NCBI GenBank assembly: GCA_963748485.1
Contig: CAVVJF010000011.1
Location: 434,001 to 498,000 of the forward strand
Source of the DNA: DASRWT01 sp963748485
GTDB taxonomy: Bacteria; Methylomirabilota; Methylomirabilia; Rokubacteriales; CSP1-6
DNA length: 64,000 nt
Direction of reading: 5' to 3'
Made by a program: the position numbers and the translations under genes. Below are positions 1 to 9,600 of this stretch, one piece after another; position 1 is the first letter of the stretch, and each line of letters begins with the position of its first letter. The notes below the pieces were generated by a model, which saw nothing but the letters and a program-made list of their open reading frames with translations, made no database searches and was not told the origin of the DNA.

Positions 1-189
1 TGAAGTCCCGACGCGAAGCACCCGGTCCCGAGCGCTCGGCGGTGGCCCTCCCGCGGTGTCTCGCGCAGTCCGACCCCGTCGCTCCCTCGGAAGACCACTA
101 GTCCTCCGCTCTCGCTCACTGCGGGTACCCCCGGGCATGCCGCCCGGCCGCGTCCATAGCCGCTCACTGCTACCCAACGGAGGAGGCAC

Positions 190-459
190 ATGGCCGATCT
201 CACCGACAGACAGAAAGACGAGTACTGGCGGTATAACGTCCGGCTCACCACAATCCTGCTCGTGATCTGGTTCGTGGTGACCTACATCATCTCGGGGGTC
301 ATGGCGGGCTGGTTCAACCAGTTCACCATCCTGGGCTTCCCCATGGGCTACTACATGGCGGCCCAGGGCTCGCTGGCGATCTTCGTCATCGAGATCGCCG
401 TGTACGCCAAGCTCATGAACGCCAAGGACGAGGAATATGGCATCCGAGAGGAGGCCTAG
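190..459 (+). CDS. Na+/solute symporter small subunit (DUF4212)
   Basis: An 89-residue protein with two hydrophobic segments (about 20-42 and 50-75) and a charged C-terminus. It matches the DUF4212 small-subunit family, which is encoded just upstream of acetate/lactate-type sodium solute symporters of the VC_2705 kind. The next gene is exactly that large subunit, 3 nt downstream, so the two should be co-translated and assemble in the inner membrane. A GGAGGAGG-type ribosome site sits just before the ATG. Its precise role is not established; it probably stabilises or regulates the large subunit. The 189 bases before it hold no gene that I can support. Confidence 0.9.
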   Translation: MADLTDRQKDEYWRYNVRLTTILLVIWFVVTYIISGVMAGWFNQFTILGFPMGYYMAAQGSLAIFVIEIAVYAKLMNAKDEEYGIREEA

Positions 460-462
460 CGC

Positions 463-2385
463 ATGAGCCTGGACAAGCTCTTCGGCATCTACACGGTCGC
501 CTTCCTCGCCGTGACCATCCTTATCGGCATCGGCGAGATCTTCTTCGGGCTCCCCAACAAGTGGATCGGCTGGATCTTCATGGCGCTGTCGCTGGCCATC
601 TACGTCTTCATCGGGATCGTGACGCGGACGTCCAATCCCGACCAGTACTACGTGGCCGGTCGCGGCGTGCCCGCCTTCTACAACGGCATGGCCACGGGCT
701 CGGACTGGATGTCGGCCGCCTCCTTCATCTCCATGGGCGGGGCGCTGTCCGCGCAGGGCTTCGCCGGCCTCGCGTACGTCATGGGCTGGACGGGCGGGTA
801 CCTCCTCCTCGCCGTGTTCCTGGGGCCGTACCTGCGCCAGTTCGGTGCCTACACCATTCCGGACTTCCTGGGCGCGCGCTACGGCGGGCACGCCGCCCGC
901 GTCATCGGCGTCATCGCCGCCATCGCGTGCTCGTTCACCTATCTCATCGCGCAGGTGACGGGCGTGGGGCTCATCGTGTCTCGCTTCATCGGCCTGGACT
1001 TCAACGTGGGCGTCTTCGTGGGGCTGCTCGGCGTGCTCTTCTGCTCGGTGCTCGGGGGCATGCGCTCCGTGACCTGGACCCAGGTCGCGCAGTACATCAT
1101 CCTCATCATCTCGTACCTGGTGCCGGTGGTGTACCTCTCGTGGCAGATCTTCTCGATCCCCATTCCCGAGCTGACCTACGGCCAGCTCCTGCAGCGCAAC
1201 AACGCCAGCGCCATCCAGATCACCCGGGACGCGAAGGAGAAGGAGACGCGGGCGCTCTGGAAGAAGGACGCCGATGAGGCCACCGAGAAGCTGAAGGATC
1301 CCAACCTGTCCGAGGCCGATCGCGCCCGGCTGACCGGGGTGCGGACGGCGGCGCTCGCCCAGGCCCGGCCGCCCGCGCCGAGCGAGGACGCGAAGTTCGG
1401 CTACTACCTCACGGTGCCGACGGGCATCGGCATGTGGAACTTCCTCGCCCTCACGTTCTGCCTCATGGTGGGCACGGCGGGGCTGCCCCACATCCTCACG
1501 CGGTACTACACCACCCCCTCAGTGCGGCAGGCGCGCACCTCGGTGGCCTGGTCGCTGTTCTTCATCTTCCTGCTCTACTTCACCGCGCCCGCCTACGCGG
1601 CGTTCGCTCGCTTCGCCATCTACGCCAAGCTGGTCGGCAGCCAGGTCGCCGATCTGCCGCGGTGGGTGACCCTCTGGAAGCCCGCCGGCCTCTTCGACGT
1701 GGTCGACAAGAACGGAGACGGCGTCATCCAGTGGGCGGACTTCGTGGTGAAGAGCACCGACTTCGTCGTGCTCGCCACCCCGGAGATCGCCGGGCTGCCC
1801 TTCGTGATCACCGGCCTCGTCATGGCCGGCGGCCTCGCGGCGGCGCTGTCCACCGCGGACGGCCTGCTGCTCACCATCGCCAACGCCATCTCTCACGACC
1901 TCTACTACAACGTCATCGATCCATCCGCTTCGCTCGCGAAGCGGCTCACCATCACCAAGGTGCTTCTGATCGTCACCGCCCTCGTCTCGGCGTACGTGGC
2001 CACCTTCCGGCTCTCCCTCATCGTGGAGCTGGTGGCGTGGGCCTTCAGCCTCGCCGGGGCGTCGTTCTTCCCCGCTCTCGTCATGGGCATCTGGTGGAAG
2101 CGGGCCAACAAGGCGGGCGCCGTCGTCGGCATGATCGTGGGCCTCGGCGTCACCACCTACTACATGATCGGCAGCCGCTTCTTTGGGGTCCAGTGGTTCG
2201 GCACGCTGACGATCGCCTCCGCGATCTTCGGTCTGCCCGCCGGCTTCATCACCATCTGGATCGTCTCGCTCCTGACCGCGCCGCCCCCCAAGGCGGTCCA
2301 GGATCTCGTGGTGTCCGTGCGCTATCCCAAGACCGGTCAAGCGACGGCGCGGGATGCCCAGGGCATCGGGCTCGGCCAGCACTGA
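463..2385 (+). CDS. Sodium:solute symporter large subunit, VC_2705 subfamily
   Basis: A 640-residue member of the sodium:solute symporter (SSS) family with about 13 membrane segments, expected to import a small organic acid such as acetate or lactate with Na+. The SSS-type core is seen in the segments around residues 50-200 and 320-600. Two soluble insertions stand out: a charged, helix-rich loop at about 245-315 and a segment at 415-426 (DKNGDGVIQWAD) that fits an EF-hand calcium loop. The small subunit gene lies immediately upstream. The substrate cannot be read from sequence; ActP-like acetate transport is a guess from the family. Confidence 0.9.
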   Translation: MSLDKLFGIYTVAFLAVTILIGIGEIFFGLPNKWIGWIFMALSLAIYVFIGIVTRTSNPDQYYVAGRGVPAFYNGMATGSDWMSAASFISMGGALSAQGFAGLAYVMGWTGGYLLLAVFLGPYLRQFGAYTIPDFLGARYGGHAARVIGVIAAIACSFTYLIAQVTGVGLIVSRFIGLDFNVGVFVGLLGVLFCSVLGGMRSVTWTQVAQYIILIISYLVPVVYLSWQIFSIPIPELTYGQLLQRNNASAIQITRDAKEKETRALWKKDADEATEKLKDPNLSEADRARLTGVRTAALAQARPPAPSEDAKFGYYLTVPTGIGMWNFLALTFCLMVGTAGLPHILTRYYTTPSVRQARTSVAWSLFFIFLLYFTAPAYAAFARFAIYAKLVGSQVADLPRWVTLWKPAGLFDVVDKNGDGVIQWADFVVKSTDFVVLATPEIAGLPFVITGLVMAGGLAAALSTADGLLLTIANAISHDLYYNVIDPSASLAKRLTITKVLLIVTALVSAYVATFRLSLIVELVAWAFSLAGASFFPALVMGIWWKRANKAGAVVGMIVGLGVTTYYMIGSRFFGVQWFGTLTIASAIFGLPAGFITIWIVSLLTAPPPKAVQDLVVSVRYPKTGQATARDAQGIGLGQH

Positions 2386-2449
2386 TCGGCCCTCGCGCGC
2401 GGGGCGGGACGGGGAGACCCGTTCCGCCCCCGCGCATCGCCGGCCCGTG

Positions 2450-2734
2450 ATGGAGATCGTCTACCGCCTCGGCGTCCTCGTCTGGTTCCTCGCCTACATG
2501 GCGACGATCTATCTCCTTCTGCACATCGTGGTCGCCCGCTTCAGCCGGGCTCCCGAGAGTCGCCTCCTCTGGTTCTTCGGCATCGTCACCCGGCCGCTGC
2601 TCGCTCCCATTCGCGCGGTGGCGCCCGGCCTGTCCCCGTCGAGGTTGCGCTGGGCGGCGCTGGCCTTCTACGGCGGGATCTGGCTCGCCACCAAGGTGCT
2701 GCTGCAGCAAATGGGCGGCATCGACCTGGGCTAG
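2450..2734 (+). CDS. YggT-like small membrane protein
   Basis: A 94-residue protein with two hydrophobic segments (about 5-28 and 60-85) separated by a stretch ending RPLLAPIRAV, which resembles the YggT family (a short membrane protein linked in other bacteria to envelope or division functions). I chose the ATG at 2450; the longer open frame upstream is proline- and arginine-rich and not protein-like. It follows the symporter in the same direction and precedes another small membrane gene. Confidence 0.65.
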   Translation: MEIVYRLGVLVWFLAYMATIYLLLHIVVARFSRAPESRLLWFFGIVTRPLLAPIRAVAPGLSPSRLRWAALAFYGGIWLATKVLLQQMGGIDLG

Positions 2735-2744
2735 TCTAGGGGGC

Positions 2745-3167
2745 GTGCTCGCGCTCACCGCGATCAACGCCCTCGGAGTCGCCGCCTTTGCCGCCGCCTA
2801 CGCGGCGGCCGGCTTGCGGTGGCTGTCCCAGGGCGCCTTCCTCGCGAGCCTCGTCGTTGCCTTCGTCGCCGTCTGCGCCCTCTGGGTGCGCACCGAGCGC
2901 GCTCACGCCGTCGGGCGCACGCCGCTGGAGCGGCTTGGGCGAGCCGCTGCCGGCCTCGTGCTCGTGGCGGTCCTGACGCCCGGCGCTCTCCTCACTCCGC
3001 TCTTCGCCCTGCAGCCGCACCTGCCGGAGGAGGCCGCCGCCGAGCACCTCACCGGGCGCCTCATGGTGCTCCTCTTGGTCTCGCTGACGCTCGTCGCCTT
3101 CATGAACCTGGCGGGGGCGGCCTACATTTCTCTCGTTGGGCTCCGCGCCCGTCGGCAGCGCTCGTAG
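2745..3167 (+). CDS. Hypothetical membrane protein, four segments
   Basis: A 140-residue protein starting at a GTG, with about four hydrophobic segments (5-22, 29-45, 67-85, 108-130) and a basic C-terminus (RARRQRS). I do not recognise a family. It lies 10 nt after the YggT-like gene and probably shares its transcript. Coding potential is supported by the strongly hydrophobic, low-complexity-free segments. Confidence 0.55.
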   Translation: MLALTAINALGVAAFAAAYAAAGLRWLSQGAFLASLVVAFVAVCALWVRTERAHAVGRTPLERLGRAAAGLVLVAVLTPGALLTPLFALQPHLPEEAAAEHLTGRLMVLLLVSLTLVAFMNLAGAAYISLVGLRARRQRS

Positions 3168-3307
3168 CCTTAAACCCTCAGAAATCGGCACTCCGTGGGG
3201 GATTTCTCCATGCTCAGGGGAGGAATTTCGCCCGCCTGAATCCTTTCTGGCCTATCTCGGATCTTGAATATCAAGCGTTTGCGAGAGGGCTGGTTGTGGG
3301 GAAGTGC

Positions 3308-3324
3308 AGGCATAGGGATTGCAT
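3308..3324 (+). promoter_or_regulatory. Possible sigma-54 (-24/-12) promoter
   Basis: AGGCATAGGGATTGCA has GG at 3309-3310 and GC at 3321-3322 with the 10-nt gap required by RpoN, and TTGCA at the -12 side matches the consensus. It lies about 55 nt before the DksA-like start. One upstream base departs from TGG. Confidence 0.35.
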
Positions 3325-3341
3325 TCTCCTGGTCCAACGCA

Positions 3342-3363
3342 GGACCGGGTGGGATACCGGTCC
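3342..3363 (+). other. Leader hairpin before DksA-like gene
   Basis: Arms GGACCGG (3342-3348) and CCGGTCC (3357-3363) pair perfectly around an 8-nt loop, just upstream of the purine-rich ribosome site. It would fold in the 5' leader of the downstream mRNA; function unknown. Confidence 0.4.
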
Positions 3364-3379
3364 CGAGGAGGATAGAGAG

Positions 3380-3787
3380 ATGGACGAGATCAGAAAGCGG
3401 CTCGAGACCGAGCTGAGCGATACGGTGAATCGAATCCGTCGCATGGGCGGCGCGGTCGTCTTCGAGGAGTTCCAGGGCGCCGTCGGCGACAACTCGCCCT
3501 TCGCGGACGAGGTGGACCTGATCCAGGTGAACGAGAACCGGGAGATGAGCTTCGCCACCCGGAGCGTGCTCGTCGAGCGGGCCAACAAGCTCGCCGAGGC
3601 CCTCGAGCGGCTTCGCGAGGGTGAGTACGGCACCTGTCAGGAATGCGGCGAGACCATTGCGCCCGCCCGACTGCGCGCGATGCCCGAGGTCACGACCTGC
3701 GTCCGCTGCCAGGATCGTCTCGAGCGGACAAAGGGGCTACAGCCCGTCGGTGCCGCCAAGAGCGGCGACGAGGGCGACGAAGAGTAG
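3380..3787 (+). CDS. DksA/TraR-family zinc-finger protein
   Basis: A 135-residue protein with an N-terminal helical hairpin (about 1-80) and a C-terminal DksA/TraR-type zinc finger, CQECGETI followed by CVRCQD, giving four cysteines. Members bind the RNA polymerase secondary channel and modulate transcription with ppGpp. The helix tip lacks the classic DksA DxxDxA acidic pair in an obvious form, so activity like DksA is uncertain. The ATG at 3380 has GAGGAGG upstream and is preferred to longer in-frame starts. A 211-nt gap upstream holds a possible sigma-54 promoter and a leader hairpin, so it probably has its own transcript. Confidence 0.85.
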   Translation: MDEIRKRLETELSDTVNRIRRMGGAVVFEEFQGAVGDNSPFADEVDLIQVNENREMSFATRSVLVERANKLAEALERLREGEYGTCQECGETIAPARLRAMPEVTTCVRCQDRLERTKGLQPVGAAKSGDEGDEE

Positions 3788-3797
3788 CGCACGTTCC

Positions 3798-3867
3798 ATC
3801 ACCGACCGGCCGGGTCCTAGGCCCGCCGCTCCAGGCGGGCTCGAAGGACATCAGGCCGGTCGGTGAT
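3798..3867. terminator. Nested inverted repeat between convergent genes
   Basis: A perfect 14-bp inverted repeat, ATCACCGACCGGCC at 3798-3811 and its complement at 3854-3867, encloses a second perfect stem (GCCCGCC at 3821-3827 with GGCGGGC at 3834-3840). It spans the gap between two convergent genes and the last codons of gdpD. It has no T tract, so a bidirectional terminator or mRNA-end stabiliser is an inference. Confidence 0.45.
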
Positions 3868-4572
3868 GATGCCATCCACGCCCCATTCGACGAGCCGGTC
3901 CATGAGGGCCGGCTCGTTGACTGTCCAGACATGACACTCCCGCCCGGCCGCCCGTATCGCCGCCCACTCCCCGGGCCCCAGCACGGCCACCGAGGGGCAG
4001 ATGGCGGTCCAGCCCGGCGCCAGGTCCGCGTCCAGATCGATCGGCCGATGTGCGACGAGCGCTCCCAGCCGCACCTCCGGCGAGCGGGCCCGAAGGACTC
4101 GTAGGGCCGCCGCGTCCAGGGACTGTACCAGCGTCGACTCCAGGACGTCATAGACCTCGAGAAGGCCGACGATGCGCTCCTCGATGTCGGGATAGAGCGC
4201 GGCCCCGCCCTTGAGGGTGATCGACAAGCGCGCCCGATCCCGGAATCGCTCGAGCACCTCCTGCAGGGTCTGCACGCGCTGCCCCCGGAAGGCCGCCCCG
4301 AACCATCCGCCCCCGTCCAACCGCTTGAGCTCGCGGACGGTGCGCGCGCGCACCGGGCCGCTCCCATCCGTGGTGCGCTCGAGCGTGAAGTCGTGGATGA
4401 CGACGGGCTGGTCGTCACGGGAGAGGTGTACGTCGAGCTGTATGGCGTCGGCGCCTAGCTCCAGCGCCCGCTCGAAGGCGGCGATGGTGTGCTCGGGCGC
4501 GTCGGCGGCGCCGCGATGGGCGATGACCAGCGGCCGGGCCGCGGCCCTCATTGTCGCTGCCCGAGTCTCCAT
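3817..4572 (-). CDS. ugpQ: Glycerophosphodiester phosphodiesterase
   Basis: A 251-residue GDPD-family TIM barrel, cytoplasmic (no signal peptide). The N-terminal HRGAADAPEHT carries the catalytic His-Arg-Gly and the metal-binding Glu, followed by QLDVHLSRDDQPVVIHD with the second His. It hydrolyses glycerophosphodiesters to glycerol 3-phosphate and an alcohol, so recycles phospholipid head groups. It is divergent from plsC, a functional partner in glycerolipid metabolism. An alternative ATG at 4551 would shorten the N-terminus by seven residues. Confidence 0.9.
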   Translation of the reverse strand: METRAATMRAAARPLVIAHRGAADAPEHTIAAFERALELGADAIQLDVHLSRDDQPVVIHDFTLERTTDGSGPVRARTVRELKRLDGGGWFGAAFRGQRVQTLQEVLERFRDRARLSITLKGGAALYPDIEERIVGLLEVYDVLESTLVQSLDAAALRVLRARSPEVRLGALVAHRPIDLDADLAPGWTAICPSVAVLGPGEWAAIRAAGRECHVWTVNEPALMDRLVEWGVDGIITDRPDVLRARLERRA

Positions 4573-4586
4573 GGCAGTATCGAGAC

Positions 4587-5264
4587 GTGCAGACGCCCCT
4601 GCTCGACGTGTTTCGCCCGGCGGTGTGGCTGAGCGCGCGGCTCTACTTCCGCATCCGGTTCGAGGGGATTGCCCACATTCCCAAGCAGGGCCCCCTCATC
4701 ATCACGCCCAATCACGTGACCTTCGCCGATCCGCCGCTGGTGAGCATTCCCATCCGGCGCCCCGTCCACTACATGGCGTGGGACAAGCTGTTCAACATTC
4801 CGGGGCTGGCCTGGCTGATCCGCCGTCTCCGGGCCTTTCCCGTCGACATCGACGCCGCCGACCCGCGGGCCACGCGGGCCGCCGTGCGGCTGCTGGATCA
4901 GGGGCACGTCGTGATGATGTTTCCCGAGGCCGGCCGGAGTCTGGACGGCCGCCTGCAGCGATTCAAGCTGGGCGCCTTTCGCCTGGCCTGCGCACGCGGA
5001 GTTCCCGTCCTGCCCGTCACCATCCTGGGCGGTCACGAGTCCTGGCCCCCCGGCCGCGTGCTGCCGCGACCGGGCCGGCTCACCATCGTCTACCATCCCG
5101 TGATCGCTCCACCGCCCGAGGCCGGCGATCTGCGCCACGCCGCGCGACTGCTGGCCGACCGGGTCCGCGCGGCGGTCGCGTCGCGGCTGCCTAGGGACCT
5201 GGCAAGTCAGCCCGGAGAAGGTGACCAGCCGGGCGGGAGGGTGACTCACGGAGGGGCCGAATGA
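4587..5264 (+). CDS. plsC: 1-acyl-sn-glycerol-3-phosphate acyltransferase
   Basis: A PlsC-type acyltransferase of about 225 residues. The HX4D catalytic motif is present (NHVTFADPPL), followed by a glycerol-phosphate site FPEAGRS in place of the usual FPEGTRS. The enzyme transfers an acyl group to lysophosphatidate at the membrane. I prefer the GTG at 4587, because the TTG at 4551 would overlap the divergent gdpD start. The last 74 nt overlap the convergent CapK-like gene, and the C-terminal 25 residues (polar, Gly/Pro-rich) may reflect read-on past the usual family end. Confidence 0.88.
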   Translation: MQTPLLDVFRPAVWLSARLYFRIRFEGIAHIPKQGPLIITPNHVTFADPPLVSIPIRRPVHYMAWDKLFNIPGLAWLIRRLRAFPVDIDAADPRATRAAVRLLDQGHVVMMFPEAGRSLDGRLQRFKLGAFRLACARGVPVLPVTILGGHESWPPGRVLPRPGRLTIVYHPVIAPPPEAGDLRHAARLLADRVRAAVASRLPRDLASQPGEGDQPGGRVTHGGAE

Positions 5265-6621
5265 TGAGCCGCTTGCCAGACCGCTCGATCGGAATCCGTT
5301 CGACAACCTCGAGGCTCACTTCGATTCCCGGTCCGAGGAAGGTCGCCACCCGGTTGCGGAGCGTTGCGGCGATCTCGTGCGTGATCGTCCCGGCCGGGAC
5401 AACACGCAAGGTCACCGCGCCCGGAGCGGTTTGTTCGGCCTGATACTCGGCCACCGAAGGAATCACGCCCCCCTCGAAGGTCAGGAAGTGGCCGAGCACG
5501 ACGCCGCTAATCTGCCGACCGGCGGGAGTGCGGATGACTTCGGTGTCCCGGCCTTCGACGAGCGAAACCGCTGGGAAACCGCGCCCGCAGGGACATGTGT
5601 CCCCGGCGACCGCCGTATCACCTAGTGCATAGTTGATGAACGGCATGACCTGATTCGCCAGGTCTGTCACGACCACCCGACCGCTCTCGCCGGGAGCGGC
5701 GTCACCCCCGTCGGGACGCACGATGCGCAAGATCACGCGATCCGAGTGAACATGAAGCACTTCGGTGTTGTCGGGGCAAGTTTGCGCGATGTGGGGGATG
5801 TCCCAGCTCGAATAGTAGTTGAAGACCGGACAGCGAAACACCTCCGCGATGCTCCGTGCGTTCTCGGGCGTGAGCGTCTCCGCGTAGGTGATGACGGCGG
5901 CGGGGGTCCCCGCGAGTGGCGCTCCCTCCGCGGCCACCTGACGGGCCAGCCAGGCGATGGCCGACGGATAGCCGCGGATGAAGTAGCGGCGACCGCCCGA
6001 GATCTCGGACAGGCAGGCGCGTAGCGCGGCGGGGGTCAGGGAGTCCGCAGGTAGCCGAACGTTGTGCTCGCCGAGGACGAGCCTTCGAGCGAGCGTCCGC
6101 ACCCGTGACACCGGTACGGTATTGGTGGCGAAACCGGAGGGGATGAGTATGGCAAGGCGGCTGTCCCACAACGCGACGCCAGCCCACTCCAGCGAGAAGA
6201 GATAGGAGCCGAAAAGGACGTCATGCACGGCGCGGTCCCAAAAGAATTGGAATGGATACCCCGACGAGCCGGACGTCATCATCGATTGACGACGTGCCGA
6301 AACGATATTGCTCGCGGTGGTGCGCTCCGGAAATCCGGCGCGCAGCTCGACCTTGGTTGTGATCGGCAGGCGGGAGAGGTCTTCCCGTCCCTTCAGATCG
6401 CCGGCGGCGATCCCTGCGCGCGCGAATAGGTCCCGATAGTAGGGCACATTCTCTGCAGCGTGTGCGATGAGCGATCTCAGGCGGGCATTCGTAATCGCCT
6501 CGATTTCATCACGAGACCTCCACTGCAACTCACGCAGACGGCGGAGCTCGCTCAACATTCTGCGCCCGGCCAGCCGTTCGGCAAGCGGGAATATGACGTG
6601 CGGCACGAGCCAGCGGTACAT
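5191..6621 (-). CDS. Phenylacetate-CoA ligase/CapK-family adenylating enzyme
   Basis: A 476-residue member of the PaaK/CapK branch of AMP-forming ligases. The P-loop MMTSGSSGYPFQFF (about 113-126), the YYSSWDIPHIAQTC segment and the acidic GDTAVAGDTCPCGRG cysteine site of this family are all visible; the C-terminal lysine region is IERSGKR. CapK relatives near polysaccharide genes are thought to activate small carboxylates. The neighbours are a cyclase/ATPase regulator on the same strand and plsC convergent, which does not define the substrate. No phenylacetate catabolic genes are nearby, so the name paaK is not warranted. Confidence 0.85.
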   Translation of the reverse strand: MYRWLVPHVIFPLAERLAGRRMLSELRRLRELQWRSRDEIEAITNARLRSLIAHAAENVPYYRDLFARAGIAAGDLKGREDLSRLPITTKVELRAGFPERTTASNIVSARRQSMMTSGSSGYPFQFFWDRAVHDVLFGSYLFSLEWAGVALWDSRLAILIPSGFATNTVPVSRVRTLARRLVLGEHNVRLPADSLTPAALRACLSEISGGRRYFIRGYPSAIAWLARQVAAEGAPLAGTPAAVITYAETLTPENARSIAEVFRCPVFNYYSSWDIPHIAQTCPDNTEVLHVHSDRVILRIVRPDGGDAAPGESGRVVVTDLANQVMPFINYALGDTAVAGDTCPCGRGFPAVSLVEGRDTEVIRTPAGRQISGVVLGHFLTFEGGVIPSVAEYQAEQTAPGAVTLRVVPAGTITHEIAATLRNRVATFLGPGIEVSLEVVERIPIERSGKRLIIRPLRESPSRPAGHLLRADLPGP

Positions 6622-6636
6622 TGGGCGGGCGCCGTT

Positions 6637-9600
6637 TCAGACGCTTTTTGGCGCTGGGAGGTCGCTCATGCGACCGAGCCAGTAGGTCATGCCCATCGTC
6701 CGGTACAGATCCGCCGCGGCGAGGAGTTCCGCGCTCGCCTGGCTCTCTCGGCCGGCCTTTCGATGGAGGTCTGCCAGCGCGACCCGACAATGTGCTTCGA
6801 GCGGCCGCATGCCGAGTTGGACCGCCAGTTCGAGGGCGCGCTGGAAGGCGGTCTCGGCCGATGGCAGATCGGGAGGGATGCGCCGAACGGCTATCTCGCC
6901 AATGAGTCGTAGCGCATAGGCCTCGTGGCCCACTTCCTTGTGTGCCGTCGCGCGATCTAGCGCCTGTGCGGCCAAACGCGTCGCGTTCTCCAGACTGCCT
7001 CCAAGCAGATGGGCCTCGCCCAGCCAGGCCAGCCACAGCGAGTATCTGAACACCACCTTGAGCGTCTCGGCTTCTCGCACCGCCTGTTCGAGGAGGGGCA
7101 CCGCCTCCCGGAGGCGCCCAGAGACGATGTAAGCGTAGCCGATCGCAGAATAGAGCAACCGGGAGCCGATGGGGATATTGTGCGCTTGACAGCGGCGCAG
7201 GGTTTCCTCGAGCAGGGGCAGCGCTTCGTCGAGATCGCCCTTGAGGACGAGGCCTATTCCCACCGCATGGCAGGCCACCGCGTGACTGTGCTCGGTGTCT
7301 AGCTCCTCGGCCAGGCGCGCGCCCTCCTCGCCCATGCGACGAGCTTCCGCGAACTCGCCGAGATCGGCGAGGGACAGCGCCATATAGCCGCGCGACATGA
7401 CCGCAGGGAGCCCAGCGGAACCGAACCGCTCCCGCATGTGGTCACCCTGAATCGAGTCGACATTTCGACGGAGCACCTCCACTGCTCGCCGATAGTTACC
7501 CACCGCGTGATACGCGTGACCGAGGACCATGTTGCTCAGGATTTCGAGCGAGAAGTCCCCGAGTTCGTGGGCATAGGCGAGCGCCTCCTCTCCGGATACG
7601 ATGGCCTGCTCGCTCTCTCCGGTCAGGCGAAAGTAGTCGGTCATGTAGGCTCGGATGAGGCCGAGCCCCCGACGGTCACCCAGTTCCTGCGCGATCTGTT
7701 CGGCCTGGGTAAGGTTCGCGAGGATCCGGTCATAGTCTCCGAGCGGCACCAGCCAGGTTCGCAAGCCCATGCGAAGATCGAATGCCTCGTGTAGCGTCTC
7801 GGCCGTGTCAGGAAGATTCCTGAGCGCTCCCAGCGCCTTGTCATAGCAGTCCACCGCATCACGAAACCCAGAGCGCATCGCCGCCTTGTGCGCCGCCTGA
7901 CGGTAATAGCCCACCGCTTTGTCCCAGAGGCCCCCCTGGAGGGCGTGGTGGGCGAGCCGGTCGACCTCGCTTGGCAGTCGGTCCGCGTAGAGAGACTCGA
8001 TGGCGCCGACAATGGTGGCGTGCAGCGCCCGGCGACGCTCCCGAAGGAGGCTGCCGTACGCGACGTCCTGGGTGAGGGCGTGCTTGAAGGTGTACTCGAG
8101 CTCCGGAAAGAGGCTGGTCTCGTAGAGGAACTCCGCCGACTGGAGATGCGAGAGGCCCTCGCGCACTTCGGGCTCGCTCATCTCCGTCACCGTCCGGAGG
8201 AGCGTCATCGACACGTTTCGCCCGATGACGGCGGCGGACTGTAGGAGACGCTTCTCCGCCGCCGACAGCCGATCGATGCGCGCGGCGAGGATGGCCTGCA
8301 CGGTGGGAGGCACCTGGAGGGCGGCGTCCGCCTTGAGCAGACAGCGGCGGCCGCGGCCGCCCCCGAGCACCTTCAGCTCGACGAGCTGGCGCACGCTCTC
8401 CTCGAGGAAGAACGGGTTGCCGTCGGTACGCTCAATGAGGTGTCGCTTGAGCGGCTCCAGTTCGGCCTCGTCGCCCAGGAGGAAGCTCAGCAACTCCTCC
8501 GCGCCCTCGCGTGGGAGCGGGTTCAGTCGCAGCTGGGTGTAGTAGGTCTTGTTGCCCCACGTGTGCCGGTACTCCGGCCGGTAGTTGACGAGCAGGAGGA
8601 TGCGCGCGCCGGGAAGACTGTCTATCAGGCTGTCGAGAAAAGCTTGGGTCTGGCCGTCGATCCAGTGCAGGTTCTCGAAGACCAGGAGCAGGGGCTGGAT
8701 CTGGCTCTGCCGGACCAGCAGCTGCTTGACGGCGTCGAGCATCCGCTGCCGACGGCGGGAGGGCTCCAGGGACTCCCACTCGGGTTCTCCCACCGGAGTT
8801 TCCAGCAGCGAGCGCAGCGCGGGCAATGTCGCGCCCAGCCCCGGGTCGAGCGCGAGGATACGTCCCGCGAGCTTCTCCTCAACCTTTTCCGCCTCGTCTC
8901 GATCCTCGATCTGGCAATACAGTCGCACGAGGTCGCGGAGGGGCTGAAAGGCATTGACCTTGCCATATGATACGGATCCTGTCTCCAGCCGAATCCATCC
9001 CCGGGTGGGCTCCGAGTCTAGGAATTCGTAGAAGAGGCGCGACTTCCCGACCCCCGGATCGCCGATCACCGCGACCGCCTGGCCGCGGCCGCCCAGCGCA
9101 CGCTCCAGCGACCGGTGGAAGGCGCTGATCTCGCCCTCTCGGCCCACGAAACGCGTGAGCCCGCGCCCTGGCGCCGCCTGGAAGCGCGAGCGAGTGGGCT
9201 CGGCGTCGATCAACTCGAAGATGTCCACCGGGTCCGCCAAGCCGCGCACGCTCTGGAGCCCGAGAGGCTTGAAGTGCAGGTACCCTTCGGTGAGTCGGGC
9301 AAAAGCCTCGGTGGCATAGATGCTCCCCGGCGGGGCCAGCTGCTCCATTCGCGCGGCGAGGTGTGTGCTCTGTCCCACCGCACTGTAGTCCATGTTCAGG
9401 TCGTTGCCGATCCCGCGCACCACCACCTCGCCCGAGTTCAGGCCCACTCGGATCTGGATCTTGACCCCGTGGTTGACGGCGTGGTCGCGCGCGAACTCCC
9501 CGATGGTCCGCTGCATCCGCAGCGCGGCATAGCCCGCGCGGACGGCGTGATCCTCATGAGCGACCGGGGCGCCGAAGAGCGCCATGATCCCATCTCCCAT

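Noticed and set aside
1..189. A possible small gene at 56-265
   Set aside because: Arg/Pro/Ser-rich frame overlapping the DUF4212 gene; no ribosome site supports it.
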